This document shows, piece after piece, positions 1 through 8,462 of a stretch of 32,290 nucleotides of DNA. How positions within the stretch are numbered: position 1 is the stretch's first letter; every line of letters begins with the position of its first letter. The DNA lies in IMG/VR virus record IMGVR_UViG_3300047557_001948, positions 1-32,290 of that record, one strand, 5' to 3'. This DNA comes from a virus. The position numbers and the translations under genes are program-made. The notes under the pieces are model-generated. The model had not been told where the DNA came from and ran no database searches. It saw only the letters and a list, made by a program, of their open reading frames with translations.

Positions 1-1
1 A

Positions 2-2149
2 CTACATGAAGAAATCATTCGTGAAGGTGTACATGACAAAGGCATTTTCAAAGCAGTGTTTCTTGGTGGTGGTCCTGGCTCAGGCAAAGACTATGTGTTG
101 AGTAAGACACTTGATGGTCATGGTCTAACAGAAATTAATTCTGATAAAGCACTTGAGTATCTGATGGACAAAGAGGGTCTTGACAAAAAGATGCCTGACA
201 ATGAAGAAGCACAGCGTAATGCAGTTCGCAAACGTGCAAAGAATGTTACAGAATTGCGTCAGCGTTTGGCTCTTCATGGCCGTAATGGATTGATTATCAA
301 TGGCACTGGTGATGATCCAGAAAAGTATGCCAAGATTAAAGAAATGCTTGAAAAGATGGGTTATGAAACATCAATGATCATGGTCAATACAGATGATGAA
401 GTATCAAAAGCAAGAAACGTTGAGCGTGGACAACGTGGTGGCCGCACCGTGCCAGAAAATATTCGTAAAGAAAAATGGGATTCTGTGCAAGCAGCACGCC
501 CAATGTTTGGTAAAATATTTCGTGATAGTTATACTGAATTTGATAACTCAGAAGATTTGCGTACAGCACCACCAGAAGTTGTTGAGTCAAAAACAAAAGA
601 GTTGGATGGCATCTTCAAAAATATGCAGAAGTTTGTAAACAAACCACCGAAGAATGATTCAGCAAAAGGTTGGATTGCTACAGAGTTAGGTAAAAAAGAT
701 ACTGCACCAATTCGTACCGACATGAAACCACATGCTGCTGCCGGCACACATGATGAAATGAACACGATGGGTCTTGAGTATTATGGTTTTGGCCGTTATG
801 GAAAAAATGGTAAAGTCACACATCGTTCGGTACATGGCAGTCTTGTACCAGTAGAGAAGATTGCAAAAACTGTTGAGACTCATCAAAAGAAAATGGCTAA
901 GATAGATGAAGCCGTTACAGTTTCAGTTACAGGTGATACAGTAGAAGAAGTTACACGTACACTCCGTTTGCTCAAATCTGATGAAGAGGAAATGACAGAA
1001 GAAGATATCAATACAATGTCTGATCCCGGTGCGTTTAATTTATTAACTCTTGGTCAAAGTATGATCAAAGAAGATTTGCGTAATTGGTTTAATCCAAAAC
1101 ATCCAGAAGGTGGATGGAAACGAATCAATAGTAAAGGTGAAGCAATAGGTCCTTGTGCAAGAGAACCTGGCGAACCAAAACCCAAATGTATGTCAAATGC
1201 AAAACGTGCAAGTCTTTCAAAGAAAGAACGTGCATCAGCAGTCGCAGCAAAACGCCGTCATGATCCAGTAGCAGATCGTTCAGGCAAGGGTGGAAAACCC
1301 GTAAATGTTTCTAGTTATGGCAAAGGTAAAATAAGTGAAGCTGCTTATCCTGGTAACATTGGTATGATGGAAGTTATGAAGTTTCATCAAAAAGCAACTG
1401 ACGAGCAGAAGAAACAATTTAAGAAACACATGGCTGATAAAAATCACAAAGAAGCGTGGAAATTAGTTCAACATGTATCTGGTACAAAGCTCATTGGTAA
1501 ACAATTTGAGGAAATAGAAAAGAAACAAAAATTATTAACAGATAAAAATGGTAAAGTTCGTTTGTTCTTCATTCGTGGCTCAGCAGCGAAAGAAGCACAT
1601 CAAAAGGGCGGTACTGTAGCAAAAGTTGGTAAGAGATATGTTGTCAAACTTAGAGAGGACTTAGATGAAATTTATACACCTAGTGATTCTACGATTGAAA
1701 TCCATTATGGACAGAATAGTTCCACCCCTTCCGCAGCAGAATTACAAAAGGGTAGAACCAGTGTTAGAAGAAAAGAAAGACCCAGCGCCGACAAACCCGT
1801 TGCCGAAGCAAGAAGAACCATCACCCTTGCCACAATCAAAGAAAACTGGCAAAAGAAAATCGAAGAGTCAATCGACAAAGGCATAGAACCCGGCACTTCT
1901 ATGGCTGGCACTGGTGAATCACCTGCACGTGATATGGGTGAGAAATTAGATAAGAATGGTAAAGCTACACAAGTAACATGTAATGGTACAGGAGCGGGCA
2001 TAGATTGTCCAAAGCATGGTGCGAAAAACTGTAGACTTACTGAACTTACCGGTGATACGACAACAGCAAGCATTGGTGATCAGAAAGAAGATGAATTAAA
2101 GAAAAAAGGTATCTCACTAACAACATTTAAAAAGAGAAATTACATATGA
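2..2149 (+). CDS. Phage structural-region protein with N-terminal P-loop (zeta-toxin-like) kinase fold, 5' partial
   Basis: The frame is open to the window edge, so the true start lies upstream; 715 residues are visible. About 18 residues in is a Walker A loop (GGGPGSGKD), followed by INSDK and a run of charged helices, as in zeta-toxin/AAA-type small kinases. The usual Ser/Thr after the Walker Lys is Asp, so activity is uncertain. The middle holds a short module seen in many phage proteins (DLRNWFNPKHPEGGWKRI, with two Cys and a Lys/Arg-rich tail). The C-terminus has a SMAGTGESPARDMGEKL segment and four Cys in CNGTGAGIDC..HGAKNC. It overlaps the next gene by 4 bases (ATGA) and sits in a block of virion-type genes. 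A virion-associated or internal-head role is inferred; the substrate is unknown. Around 1725-1880 another frame is also open and better matches local codon preference. Confidence 0.75.
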   Translation, partial: LHEEIIREGVHDKGIFKAVFLGGGPGSGKDYVLSKTLDGHGLTEINSDKALEYLMDKEGLDKKMPDNEEAQRNAVRKRAKNVTELRQRLALHGRNGLIINGTGDDPEKYAKIKEMLEKMGYETSMIMVNTDDEVSKARNVERGQRGGRTVPENIRKEKWDSVQAARPMFGKIFRDSYTEFDNSEDLRTAPPEVVESKTKELDGIFKNMQKFVNKPPKNDSAKGWIATELGKKDTAPIRTDMKPHAAAGTHDEMNTMGLEYYGFGRYGKNGKVTHRSVHGSLVPVEKIAKTVETHQKKMAKIDEAVTVSVTGDTVEEVTRTLRLLKSDEEEMTEEDINTMSDPGAFNLLTLGQSMIKEDLRNWFNPKHPEGGWKRINSKGEAIGPCAREPGEPKPKCMSNAKRASLSKKERASAVAAKRRHDPVADRSGKGGKPVNVSSYGKGKISEAAYPGNIGMMEVMKFHQKATDEQKKQFKKHMADKNHKEAWKLVQHVSGTKLIGKQFEEIEKKQKLLTDKNGKVRLFFIRGSAAKEAHQKGGTVAKVGKRYVVKLREDLDEIYTPSDSTIEIHYGQNSSTPSAAELQKGRTSVRRKERPSADKPVAEARRTITLATIKENWQKKIEESIDKGIEPGTSMAGTGESPARDMGEKLDKNGKATQVTCNGTGAGIDCPKHGAKNCRLTELTGDTTTASIGDQKEDELKKKGISLTTFKKRNYI

Positions 2150-2793
2150 AATCATTCAAAGATTACATGACAGAGAGATGTTGGCCTGGATATAAACCAG
2201 CGCCAGGTAAAAAAGCATATGCAAAAGGTTCATGTGTAAAAGAAGAAATTGAACAGATTGATGAAATCTCTAAAGAAACTGCTGGTAAATATTTGACAGC
2301 GCCACAGGGTAAAGGAGCAAACAAGTATAAAGTTAGTTCCGATAAATCAGTCTATCCTGATATAGCAACAATGTCAAAGCATAGCACAAATGTTCGTAGA
2401 GCATTGAAAAGAAGTGAAGGTAGTTCACTGTACAAAAAACCAGATTATTACAAAGAAGAGGAAGATTACGAAGCAGATGATGGTTCACTCACAGAAGACC
2501 AATTAGAACAGATTCAAGAAGTCGCAGCATGGCAGCGTAAAGAGGGTAAATCTGAATCTGGTGGTTTAAATCGTAAAGGTATCGAATCATATCGTCGTGA
2601 GAATCCTGGTTCAAAACTATCGATGGCTGTAACAACAAAGCCAAGCAAATTGAAGCCGGGTTCTAAAGCAGCAAATCGTCGTAAGTCATTCTGTGCAAGA
2701 ATGGGTGGTATGAAGCGCAGACTAACATCTACAAAAACTGCACGTGATCCAGATTCACGTATCAACAAAGCATTGAGAAAGTGGAACTGCTAA
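2146..2793 (+). CDS. Conserved phage protein with DUF6321-like C-terminus
   Basis: 215 residues. The N-terminus (MKSFKDYMTERCWPGYKP) resembles leaders of other T4-like phage structural-region proteins. Residues 33-40 carry an EEIEQIDE linear motif and a related QLEQIQE lies near 120. The C-terminal ~85 residues (RKEGKSESGGLNRKG through DSRINKALRKWNC) match, from memory, the phage family called DUF6321: conserved Gly, Lys and Ser, an SFCARMGGM core and an RKWNC end. Its function is not established. It is translationally coupled to the gene before it (ATGA) and its stop abuts the GTG of the next. A virion or head-interior role is inferred from position only. Confidence 0.75.
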   Translation: MKSFKDYMTERCWPGYKPAPGKKAYAKGSCVKEEIEQIDEISKETAGKYLTAPQGKGANKYKVSSDKSVYPDIATMSKHSTNVRRALKRSEGSSLYKKPDYYKEEEDYEADDGSLTEDQLEQIQEVAAWQRKEGKSESGGLNRKGIESYRRENPGSKLSMAVTTKPSKLKPGSKAANRRKSFCARMGGMKRRLTSTKTARDPDSRINKALRKWNC

Positions 2794-4104
2794 GTGGCAC
2801 AGTTTAGAACGGACTTACATAAGATAGATTCAGGACAAGTATTCACTCGTTATGAAGTGAATATGATGTCTGATCGTCTTTCACCATCTGGCACTTTGAC
2901 AGATGCGTTTGGCCGTTTGCGTATCGTAAATCCTTTTACTTTGTTTGAAAGCACACATCGTTTTTCTGATAATGGTCTGTGGGTAACATCAAACACAGCA
3001 AGTAATAGTTCATACACTTTTGTTGAAAATCAAAGCATGATTGCGATGACTGTTGGCACAACTGCAAATGCTGAAGTTGCCAGAGAAACGACAAAAGTTA
3101 TGTCTTATCAACCAGGTAAATCTTTGTTGATTATGTCAACATTTGCTATGGAAACACCAAAAGCAAATGTTCGTCAAAGAGTAGGATATTTTGGTCAAAG
3201 TAATGGCATTTATTTGGAAAATGATGGCACAACAACTTATTTTGTATTAAGAAGTAACACATCAAGCACAGTTACAGAAACAAGAGTTGCACAATCAGAT
3301 TGGAATGTAGATAAGTTTGATGGTACAGGCTACTCAGCACAAAGTGGTGGCGCAGAACACACTGATGGTGTTGATGTGAGTAAAACAAACATTCTTTGGA
3401 TGGACATTGAATGGTTAGGTGTTGGTGATGTTCGTTGTGGTTTTGTAGTTGATGGAAAAATGATTCCAGCACATATATTCCATAACGATAATAAAAATTT
3501 ACAACCATACATGACTACGGCTTCTTTGCCATTGAGATATGAAATAAAGAACACAGGAATTACAACAAGTAACTCAACATTAAAACAAATATGTTCAACA
3601 GTCATTTCAGAAGGTGGTTATGAATTATACGGCTCACAACAAGCCATTCAAACACCAATTGGTTCACCTATTGATTTACCAACGTCTGGAACATATTATC
3701 CAGTTATTTCACTAAGATTAAAAGCAAATCGTTTAGATGCAATCGTAATTCTTACTGCACTATCAATATTGGGTATTACGAATAACTCAGTTTATAATTG
3801 GCAAGTACGAGCAGGTGCGAATACCACTGGAGGTGGAACTTGGGTGAGTGCGGGAGATAATTCTTCTGTTGAATACAAAATTGATGGCGGCACAATGACT
3901 GGCGGCAGAATATTAGCATCAGGCTTTACTGGCGCAACAATTAGTGCAATACCAGTTGATATTCTTAAAGAAGCACTATTCAAATTTCAATTAGAAAGAG
4001 ACAGTTTCACTAACACTCCATACGAACTAACATTATGTGCTTCTGCTACCATAAACGGTTCAGACATATATGCATCGATGGATTGGGAAGAGATTACAAG
4101 ATAA
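2794..4104 (+). CDS. Phage virion structural protein (putative)
   Basis: 436 residues, GTG start directly after the previous stop codon; the weak initiation context suggests translational coupling. It has no Lys-rich repeats, unlike its neighbours; it is rich in Ser, Thr, Asn and Gly and predicted mostly beta, as expected of a tail, fibre-base or head-decoration protein. The segment SDRLSPSGTLTDAFGRLRI followed by NPFTLFESTHRF is a familiar conserved stretch in structural proteins of marine and freshwater T4-like phages. The end (ATINGSDIYASMDWEEITR) is typical of the same family. The exact virion location cannot be given from sequence. Confidence 0.75.
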   Translation: MAQFRTDLHKIDSGQVFTRYEVNMMSDRLSPSGTLTDAFGRLRIVNPFTLFESTHRFSDNGLWVTSNTASNSSYTFVENQSMIAMTVGTTANAEVARETTKVMSYQPGKSLLIMSTFAMETPKANVRQRVGYFGQSNGIYLENDGTTTYFVLRSNTSSTVTETRVAQSDWNVDKFDGTGYSAQSGGAEHTDGVDVSKTNILWMDIEWLGVGDVRCGFVVDGKMIPAHIFHNDNKNLQPYMTTASLPLRYEIKNTGITTSNSTLKQICSTVISEGGYELYGSQQAIQTPIGSPIDLPTSGTYYPVISLRLKANRLDAIVILTALSILGITNNSVYNWQVRAGANTTGGGTWVSAGDNSSVEYKIDGGTMTGGRILASGFTGATISAIPVDILKEALFKFQLERDSFTNTPYELTLCASATINGSDIYASMDWEEITR

Positions 4105-4127
4105 TAAAACTAAATCAGGAGAACAAC

Positions 4128-5438
4128 ATGTCAATTTTCAATGACAAAGCACTGAAAGGTGTAGCAGAAGCAGCAGCAAAAATCATGGCAGAAACAAGCC
4201 ATGGTACACATCCAAAGACACCTAAAGAAAAATCTTTAGCAGCACTTGCACATCCAAAAGATAAGATTACACACAAAGATGTGTTGGTAGGTCGTGGTGT
4301 TCTGAAGAAAGAAGAGAAAGAACAACTTGATGAAGTTGGTGATACACCAGCAGGTAGAAAAGCACTTGGTTCATATGTGACCAAAGCAATTGCCGACAAG
4401 ACAAAAGATCACACAAAAGGTCTGCGTAAGGCAACATCACGCATGTACAAAGATGATTACTATGGTAAAAAGAATGAAGAAGTTGAACTGAATGAAGAAG
4501 CAGAACAACTTCAAGAATATGAATCAAAAGGTGGCGTATACAAACACAAGGGCACCTACGGTTCTTCATATAAGACAGATGAAGAAGGCGATGAGAAGAA
4601 AAGCAAAAAGGGTAAAACCCTTGGTGCTCGTCAAGATTTTATCCGTTCAACCCGTGAAAATGAAAAACCAGGTGAGTACAAAAAAACTGAAGGCGCATAC
4701 AAAAAAGAAAGTGATAAGGCTAAAAAAACTAGAGCCAAAAATTATGAAAGCATGGCAAAATATATTTCTGCAAATGAATCATTGTCATTTACAGAGATGC
4801 TTGAATTGTACAATGAACAGGGTTTAAAAGTTCTTGCACCAATTGAAACGGAAGAAATGAATATTGATGGCACAACAATTGAAGTTATTGATGCCGACAA
4901 GGTAAATGGTGTTGTTGAAACTATCGTTGAAGAACCAACAAACGATGAGTTCACAAAAGAGTTTGAAGATCAAAAAGCAAGTTTTGAGGGTAAAAAGAAA
5001 CAACCAAAAGTTGCTGCTGGTAAAACAACTGGCGTAAAAGTTATGCCAGAAGAAGTTGAACAAATTGATGAGTTGTCAAGAGGCACTTTAGCATCATATA
5101 CTAATAAAGCAGCGCATAATATGTCTACAATGACGGGAATAGCTGCAAAACATTCAACACCAGCGGGCAATCCTAAAAAAGGCTCCGAAGAAAAGGCTAA
5201 AAAACTTTCTAAAACTATTGTTAATAGAATGCATGGTATTAATAGATCAACTTCCCGTTTGGCTAAAGAAGAAGTTGAACAAATTGATGAGCGTGAACTA
5301 ACAAAAGATGAAGCCAAAAAGAAAGAAGATTATGTGATGGGTATGAAGAAAGGTCTTTCTGGTTTCAAACAGCGTTATGGTGAACGTGCTAAATCAGTAA
5401 TGTACGCAACAGCAACTAAGATGGCAAAGAAAGACTAA
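4128..5438 (+). CDS. Lys/Glu-rich phage protein with repeated EEVEQIDE modules
   Basis: 436 residues; the ATG at 4128 has a good SD (AGGAG, 8 bases upstream), so an earlier in-frame start is not needed. The protein is highly charged, low in hydrophobics and modular. EEKEQLDE, EEVELNEE, EEVEQIDEL and EEVEQIDER separate small modules; the stretches GRKALGSYVTKAIAD and SRGTLASYTNKAAHN look like diverged copies of one module. A hydrophobic island (SLSFTEMLELYNEQGLKVL) lies near the middle. The C-terminus (QRYGERAKSVMYATATKMAKK) recurs in T4-like phage proteins. This composition fits a head-interior or scaffold-type protein cut by a prohead protease, but that is inference. Confidence 0.7.
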   Translation: MSIFNDKALKGVAEAAAKIMAETSHGTHPKTPKEKSLAALAHPKDKITHKDVLVGRGVLKKEEKEQLDEVGDTPAGRKALGSYVTKAIADKTKDHTKGLRKATSRMYKDDYYGKKNEEVELNEEAEQLQEYESKGGVYKHKGTYGSSYKTDEEGDEKKSKKGKTLGARQDFIRSTRENEKPGEYKKTEGAYKKESDKAKKTRAKNYESMAKYISANESLSFTEMLELYNEQGLKVLAPIETEEMNIDGTTIEVIDADKVNGVVETIVEEPTNDEFTKEFEDQKASFEGKKKQPKVAAGKTTGVKVMPEEVEQIDELSRGTLASYTNKAAHNMSTMTGIAAKHSTPAGNPKKGSEEKAKKLSKTIVNRMHGINRSTSRLAKEEVEQIDERELTKDEAKKKEDYVMGMKKGLSGFKQRYGERAKSVMYATATKMAKKD

Positions 5439-5439
5439 T

Positions 5440-6753
5440 ATGAAAGTCAAACCTCTAAAAATCAAAATAAAGCAGCCGACACCAACGGCTGCTGAGAGGT
5501 TATATCAGAGACATCAGGAAATTCGAAAAAAGTCTGGACTTCCTGATCCTTCTGAATATAAGAAAAAACTTGATGCAATGAAGAATGAAGAGATAGAACA
5601 ACTCGATGAGATGCCAGAGTCAAGCATGAAAACCCGTGATGTACATGCTCATCTTAAAAAATCAGGTTGGTCACTTAAAAGAACTTCTGGTGGTCATGAT
5701 GTGTATGGTCACCCAAAATCGAAGGAGAATATTTCTGTGCCAAGACATAAACAACTTAAAGCACCATTAATTCGTGGTATCATGAAAGCATCAAGAGTTT
5801 CTGAAGAGACAGAAATTGATGAACAATTAGAAAAGAAAGGACGATTTGTGTCTGGACCACCTAAGAAAACATTTAAGGCACCCACGATTGTGTCGCCAAT
5901 TAGAGAGGCGAAAGACCCACGTGAATATGATTATGAAGGTGATATGGCAATGTCACAACTTCGTTCACTCATATTCAATGCAGAAGATTTGATTGATCTG
6001 ATGGAAGAAAATTCAAACTTACCTGAGTGGGTACAATCAAAGATTACACTTGCTGAAGATTATATTTCTACAGCAGCGAACTATCTGCGTGGTGAATTGA
6101 CGGAAGCAGCAAATCCTGCACAACAAGCAGCAATTGCTATCAATATGAAGAAAAAAGGTATCAAACCTAAGAATGAAGAAGTTGAACTTTCTGAAGGTCG
6201 CCCATCACAGCGTCATCCATTAGAAGGTCATGAGTACCATAAAAAATCAGATGAGGCATTAGTTCATATTGCCAAAGATGCACATGCAGCAGCAGAAGCA
6301 ATGAAAGGTCACAATACAGCAGCAGAGAACAAATATCGTGATCAAGCAAATGATTCTGCGACTGTAAGATACTATCGCAAGAAACATGGTATGCCTGATT
6401 GGTACAAAAAGAAGTATGGTCATGTTAAAGAGGAGATTGAGTATCTTGAAGAAAAGAATGCTCCAACTAATCCCGAATTGTGGTCAAGAGCAAAAGCACT
6501 TGCACGTTCCAAGTTTGATGTTTATCCATCAGCATACGCTAATGGCTGGGCAGCAAAGTGGTACAAATCTAAAGGTGGTGGTTGGAAAACTGTCAGTGAA
6601 GAAGCAGAAGAGCCAAGCATGGCAGCAAGAACTCTGTCACGTAAAGCACAGATCGTAAAAGATGCTGCAAAAAGTAAGAAAGTAGATAAAGAAGAGGCAT
6701 CGGATAAGTTTCAGAAAGACCCCGAATTGTCTAGCGATATACAGAAAACATAA
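5440..6753 (+). CDS. Mosaic virion-region protein containing a HicA-like domain
   Basis: 437 residues, starting 1 base after the previous stop. Domains in order: basic N-terminus; EEIEQLDE motif at 50-57; a HicA-like fold at ~64-118 (RDVHAHLKKSGWSLKR, GGHDVYGHP with the catalytic-type His at 86, SVPRH, and IRGIMKAS); a helical module (LRSLIFNAEDLIDLMEEN..LPEWVQSKITLAEDYI) common in phage proteins; a module with EALVHIAKDAHAAAEAMKGH; and a C-terminal APTNPELWSRAKALAR..KWYKSKGGGW domain also seen in many phage proteins. Further EEVELSE and EEIEYLEE motifs link them. No HicB antitoxin is adjacent, so the HicA-like fold may be a structural or RNA-binding use, or toxin cargo. The assignment as virion-associated is by context. 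Confidence 0.7.
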   Translation: MKVKPLKIKIKQPTPTAAERLYQRHQEIRKKSGLPDPSEYKKKLDAMKNEEIEQLDEMPESSMKTRDVHAHLKKSGWSLKRTSGGHDVYGHPKSKENISVPRHKQLKAPLIRGIMKASRVSEETEIDEQLEKKGRFVSGPPKKTFKAPTIVSPIREAKDPREYDYEGDMAMSQLRSLIFNAEDLIDLMEENSNLPEWVQSKITLAEDYISTAANYLRGELTEAANPAQQAAIAINMKKKGIKPKNEEVELSEGRPSQRHPLEGHEYHKKSDEALVHIAKDAHAAAEAMKGHNTAAENKYRDQANDSATVRYYRKKHGMPDWYKKKYGHVKEEIEYLEEKNAPTNPELWSRAKALARSKFDVYPSAYANGWAAKWYKSKGGGWKTVSEEAEEPSMAARTLSRKAQIVKDAAKSKKVDKEEASDKFQKDPELSSDIQKT

Positions 6754-6756
6754 ATA
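6749..6756 (+). promoter_or_regulatory. Candidate T4-like late promoter (CATAAATA)
   Basis: CATAAATA fits the NATAAATA late-promoter pattern of T4-like cyanophages (T4 itself TATAAATA). It lies about 29 bases before the ATG of the following structural gene and upstream of its SD (AGGAG), a sensible late-promoter position. The motif is short and could be chance in A-rich DNA. Confidence 0.35.
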
Positions 6757-6784
6757 ACTAATCAAAGATTTATAGGAGAAAAAC

Positions 6785-7363
6785 ATGTCACTTTGGGGAA
6801 ATTTAGACGCATCTAACAATGCTCCAAACTTTTCAGGTCTGACTGGCTACGATACATCAACTACTGGTGAAAGTCTGGCTAACTCTCAGCCCTCATCAGT
6901 ATTTGGTAACACATACGCAAGCGCCACAAGAACAAACGTAGAGTTTGGTGTATTTGGTATTGATGCTGTAGAAGAAGGGCTTATCACAGACGGTCAACCA
7001 ACACATGCTGGTTGGGTAGCACGTACAAAAGGTATGGGTCCAATCGACTCAGTTACAGCAAATACAAATGCTGTAGGTCCTGCCGCATCAGCATGTACAT
7101 ATACACTGGTAATTTCTGGTGGTGGCACAAATAACACCTCCGCACAAGTTACTGTTACTACGGCTGCTACTGGTAGAATCTCAAGCATTTCAGTTACAAA
7201 TGCTGGATTGTATAGTGGCACACCGACAGCAAACACATTTGGTAACACAGCGTTCACGTTCACAATGGGTGGTCGTAATGGCCGCACAACGTTTGAAACT
7301 CTGGTTGCAATGGGTTCGATGGTTGGTGATGCTTCCGACGACGCTATTGCACCTGATTCCTAA
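6785..7363 (+). CDS. Small phage structural protein (putative)
   Basis: 192 residues, SD AGGAG 6 bases before the ATG. Low in charge and rich in Gly, Ser, Thr, Ala and Asn, with beta-strand-like repeats (YTLVISGGGTNNTSAQVTV, and GRISSISVTNAGLYSGTP). The N-terminus (MSLWGNLDASNNAP) and C-terminus (GGRNGRTTFETLVAMGSM) resemble a conserved small structural protein of T4-like marine phages. It is preceded by a candidate late promoter and followed by a strong terminator, so it closes the structural block. Exact virion location unknown. Confidence 0.7.
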   Translation: MSLWGNLDASNNAPNFSGLTGYDTSTTGESLANSQPSSVFGNTYASATRTNVEFGVFGIDAVEEGLITDGQPTHAGWVARTKGMGPIDSVTANTNAVGPAASACTYTLVISGGGTNNTSAQVTVTTAATGRISSISVTNAGLYSGTPTANTFGNTAFTFTMGGRNGRTTFETLVAMGSMVGDASDDAIAPDS

Positions 7364-7372
7364 TGTATCATA

Positions 7373-7400
7373 GCGGCTGGCTTCGGTCAGCCGCATTTTT
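7373..7400 (+). terminator. Rho-independent terminator with UUCG tetraloop
   Basis: A 9-bp stem with one G-U pair (GCGGCTGGC with GTCAGCCGC) closes a TTCG loop inside a C(UUCG)G context, followed by ATTTTT. This is a textbook intrinsic terminator ending the structural operon. The next start codon begins on the base right after its T-run. Confidence 0.9.
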
Positions 7401-7793
7401 ATGTCGTTTGAGAATTTAACTAATGATAATATAATGTTATATGCTGCAAAGGCGTATGATAAGCCTAACTGCATCATGAGTGAGTTCACTGAAGATATGA
7501 AACGATTGAATTATCTTAAACGATTATTCAGACGATATTCTAAACATGGTGAAATGCGTGAGCGTCTGATACTTAATCATATTGTTGTCCTATACAACAT
7601 TTTTGGTCCTGAGGTATCAACAAGAATAATGTTCTTTCACACAAACAAAAGTGACTACAGTATTCTTAAAACATATTTGTTATTTTTGAATCTTATGCCA
7701 GAAAGAGTTCGTGGTATTAACGGCACAGATATTATATCATCAGAAATACCAGTTGATATGAAAGTCGCAGAAGTTTTAAGAAATCTAAAATAA
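7401..7793 (+). CDS. Conserved T4-like phage protein of unknown function
   Basis: 130 residues. The sequence MSFENLTNDNIMLYAAKAYD, then LNYLKRLFRRYSKHGEMRERLILNHIVVLYNIFG, is a recognisable conserved phage protein found between structural and lysis genes in T4-like phages; predicted all-helical, basic in the middle. No function is established. There is no SD: the ATG touches the T-run of the terminator, so initiation on read-through mRNA or from an internal signal is odd. A later ATG at 7434 exists, but the conserved N-terminus supports the first one. Confidence 0.75.
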   Translation: MSFENLTNDNIMLYAAKAYDKPNCIMSEFTEDMKRLNYLKRLFRRYSKHGEMRERLILNHIVVLYNIFGPEVSTRIMFFHTNKSDYSILKTYLLFLNLMPERVRGINGTDIISSEIPVDMKVAEVLRNLK

Positions 7794-7801
7794 ATAAATT
7801 C

Positions 7802-8038
7802 ATGTCTAACGAATTCAAAAAAGAATGTGGTCAAGGCTACTACTGGTGTACTACAGATAAAGTCTGTAAACCTCTCAAAGAAGATGCAGGAGCTATAGGT
7901 GGTGTTCCTACTAATGCTGTGGGTGGTGGTGCTATTGCTGGTCTTGGGGTAGGTTCGCAGGGTGAGCCAGGCGTAAAAAAACGCAAGACGGCCACATTCA
8001 TTTCATTCATAAAGAGAAAGTCAAATGTGGCTTCTTAG
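7802..8038 (+). CDS. Small conserved phage protein with Cys-rich head and Gly-rich linker
   Basis: 78 residues. It begins with CGQGYYWCTTDKVCKPL, three Cys in a compact arrangement, followed by a Gly/Ala linker (GGVPTNAVGGGAIAGLGVG) and a basic tail. The same head-plus-linker pattern recurs in T4-like phage proteins of unknown role. An AATAAATA motif lies just upstream, too near the start to be a convincing late promoter. It overlaps the next gene by 14 bases. Confidence 0.6.
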   Translation: MSNEFKKECGQGYYWCTTDKVCKPLKEDAGAIGGVPTNAVGGGAIAGLGVGSQGEPGVKKRKTATFISFIKRKSNVAS

Positions 8039-8462
8039 TTTTTTGCCATCAGGTTTTCTTTTATTCATCATCAACACTGTTTTAATCTGCGGTGCCATCG
8101 GTGCCGTGTTGGGATTTTTAGGTAGTAGACTGCCATTTATTGGCAACTATGCGAACGTTATCAAATACGTTTCCATAGCATTACTTTGCATCGGTATATA
8201 TTGGAAAGGAGGCTATAGCGTCGAGCAAGAATGGCGCCAAAGAGTGGCTGAATTAGAGGAGAAGATAAAAGATGCAGAAGCGAAATCACAGCAAACAAAT
8301 GTCGTTATTGAAACGAAGATCAGAGAGAGAACAAAGAGAGTCGTTGAGACAAGAGAGAGAATTGTCGAAAAGATTAAAGAGGTGGAAAAAACAATCGATG
8401 CAAAATGCGAACTTGATCCCAACGTAGTAAGTATTTTGAACGAAGCAGCCAAGAAGCCATGA
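8025..8462 (+). CDS. Rz-like inner-membrane spanin candidate
   Basis: 145 residues. Two hydrophobic segments (about residues 8-33 and 44-60) are followed by a long, strongly charged coiled coil (VEQEWRQRVAELEEKIKDAEAKSQQ onward through ERIVEKIKEVEKTID). The next gene, overlapping by ATGA, is a small lipoprotein, and the endolysin follows: this order (membrane-anchored coiled coil, lipoprotein, lysin) is that of an Rz/Rz1 spanin pair. Classical Rz has a single N-terminal helix, so the two-helix start is unusual; a different membrane protein with a coiled-coil tail is the alternative. Confidence 0.55.
   Translation: MWLLSFLPSGFLLFIINTVLICGAIGAVLGFLGSRLPFIGNYANVIKYVSIALLCIGIYWKGGYSVEQEWRQRVAELEEKIKDAEAKSQQTNVVIETKIRERTKRVVETRERIVEKIKEVEKTIDAKCELDPNVVSILNEAAKKP

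Noticed and set aside
1705-2073. A 122-residue frame on the minus strand
   Set aside because: Antisense to a P-loop protein with clear motifs; all convincing genes in the window are on the plus strand and no SD or promoter supports it.
7789-7796. AATAAATA as a late promoter for the gene at 7802
   Set aside because: Only 5 bases lie between motif and ATG, so transcription would start inside the gene; A-rich sequence makes chance matches common.
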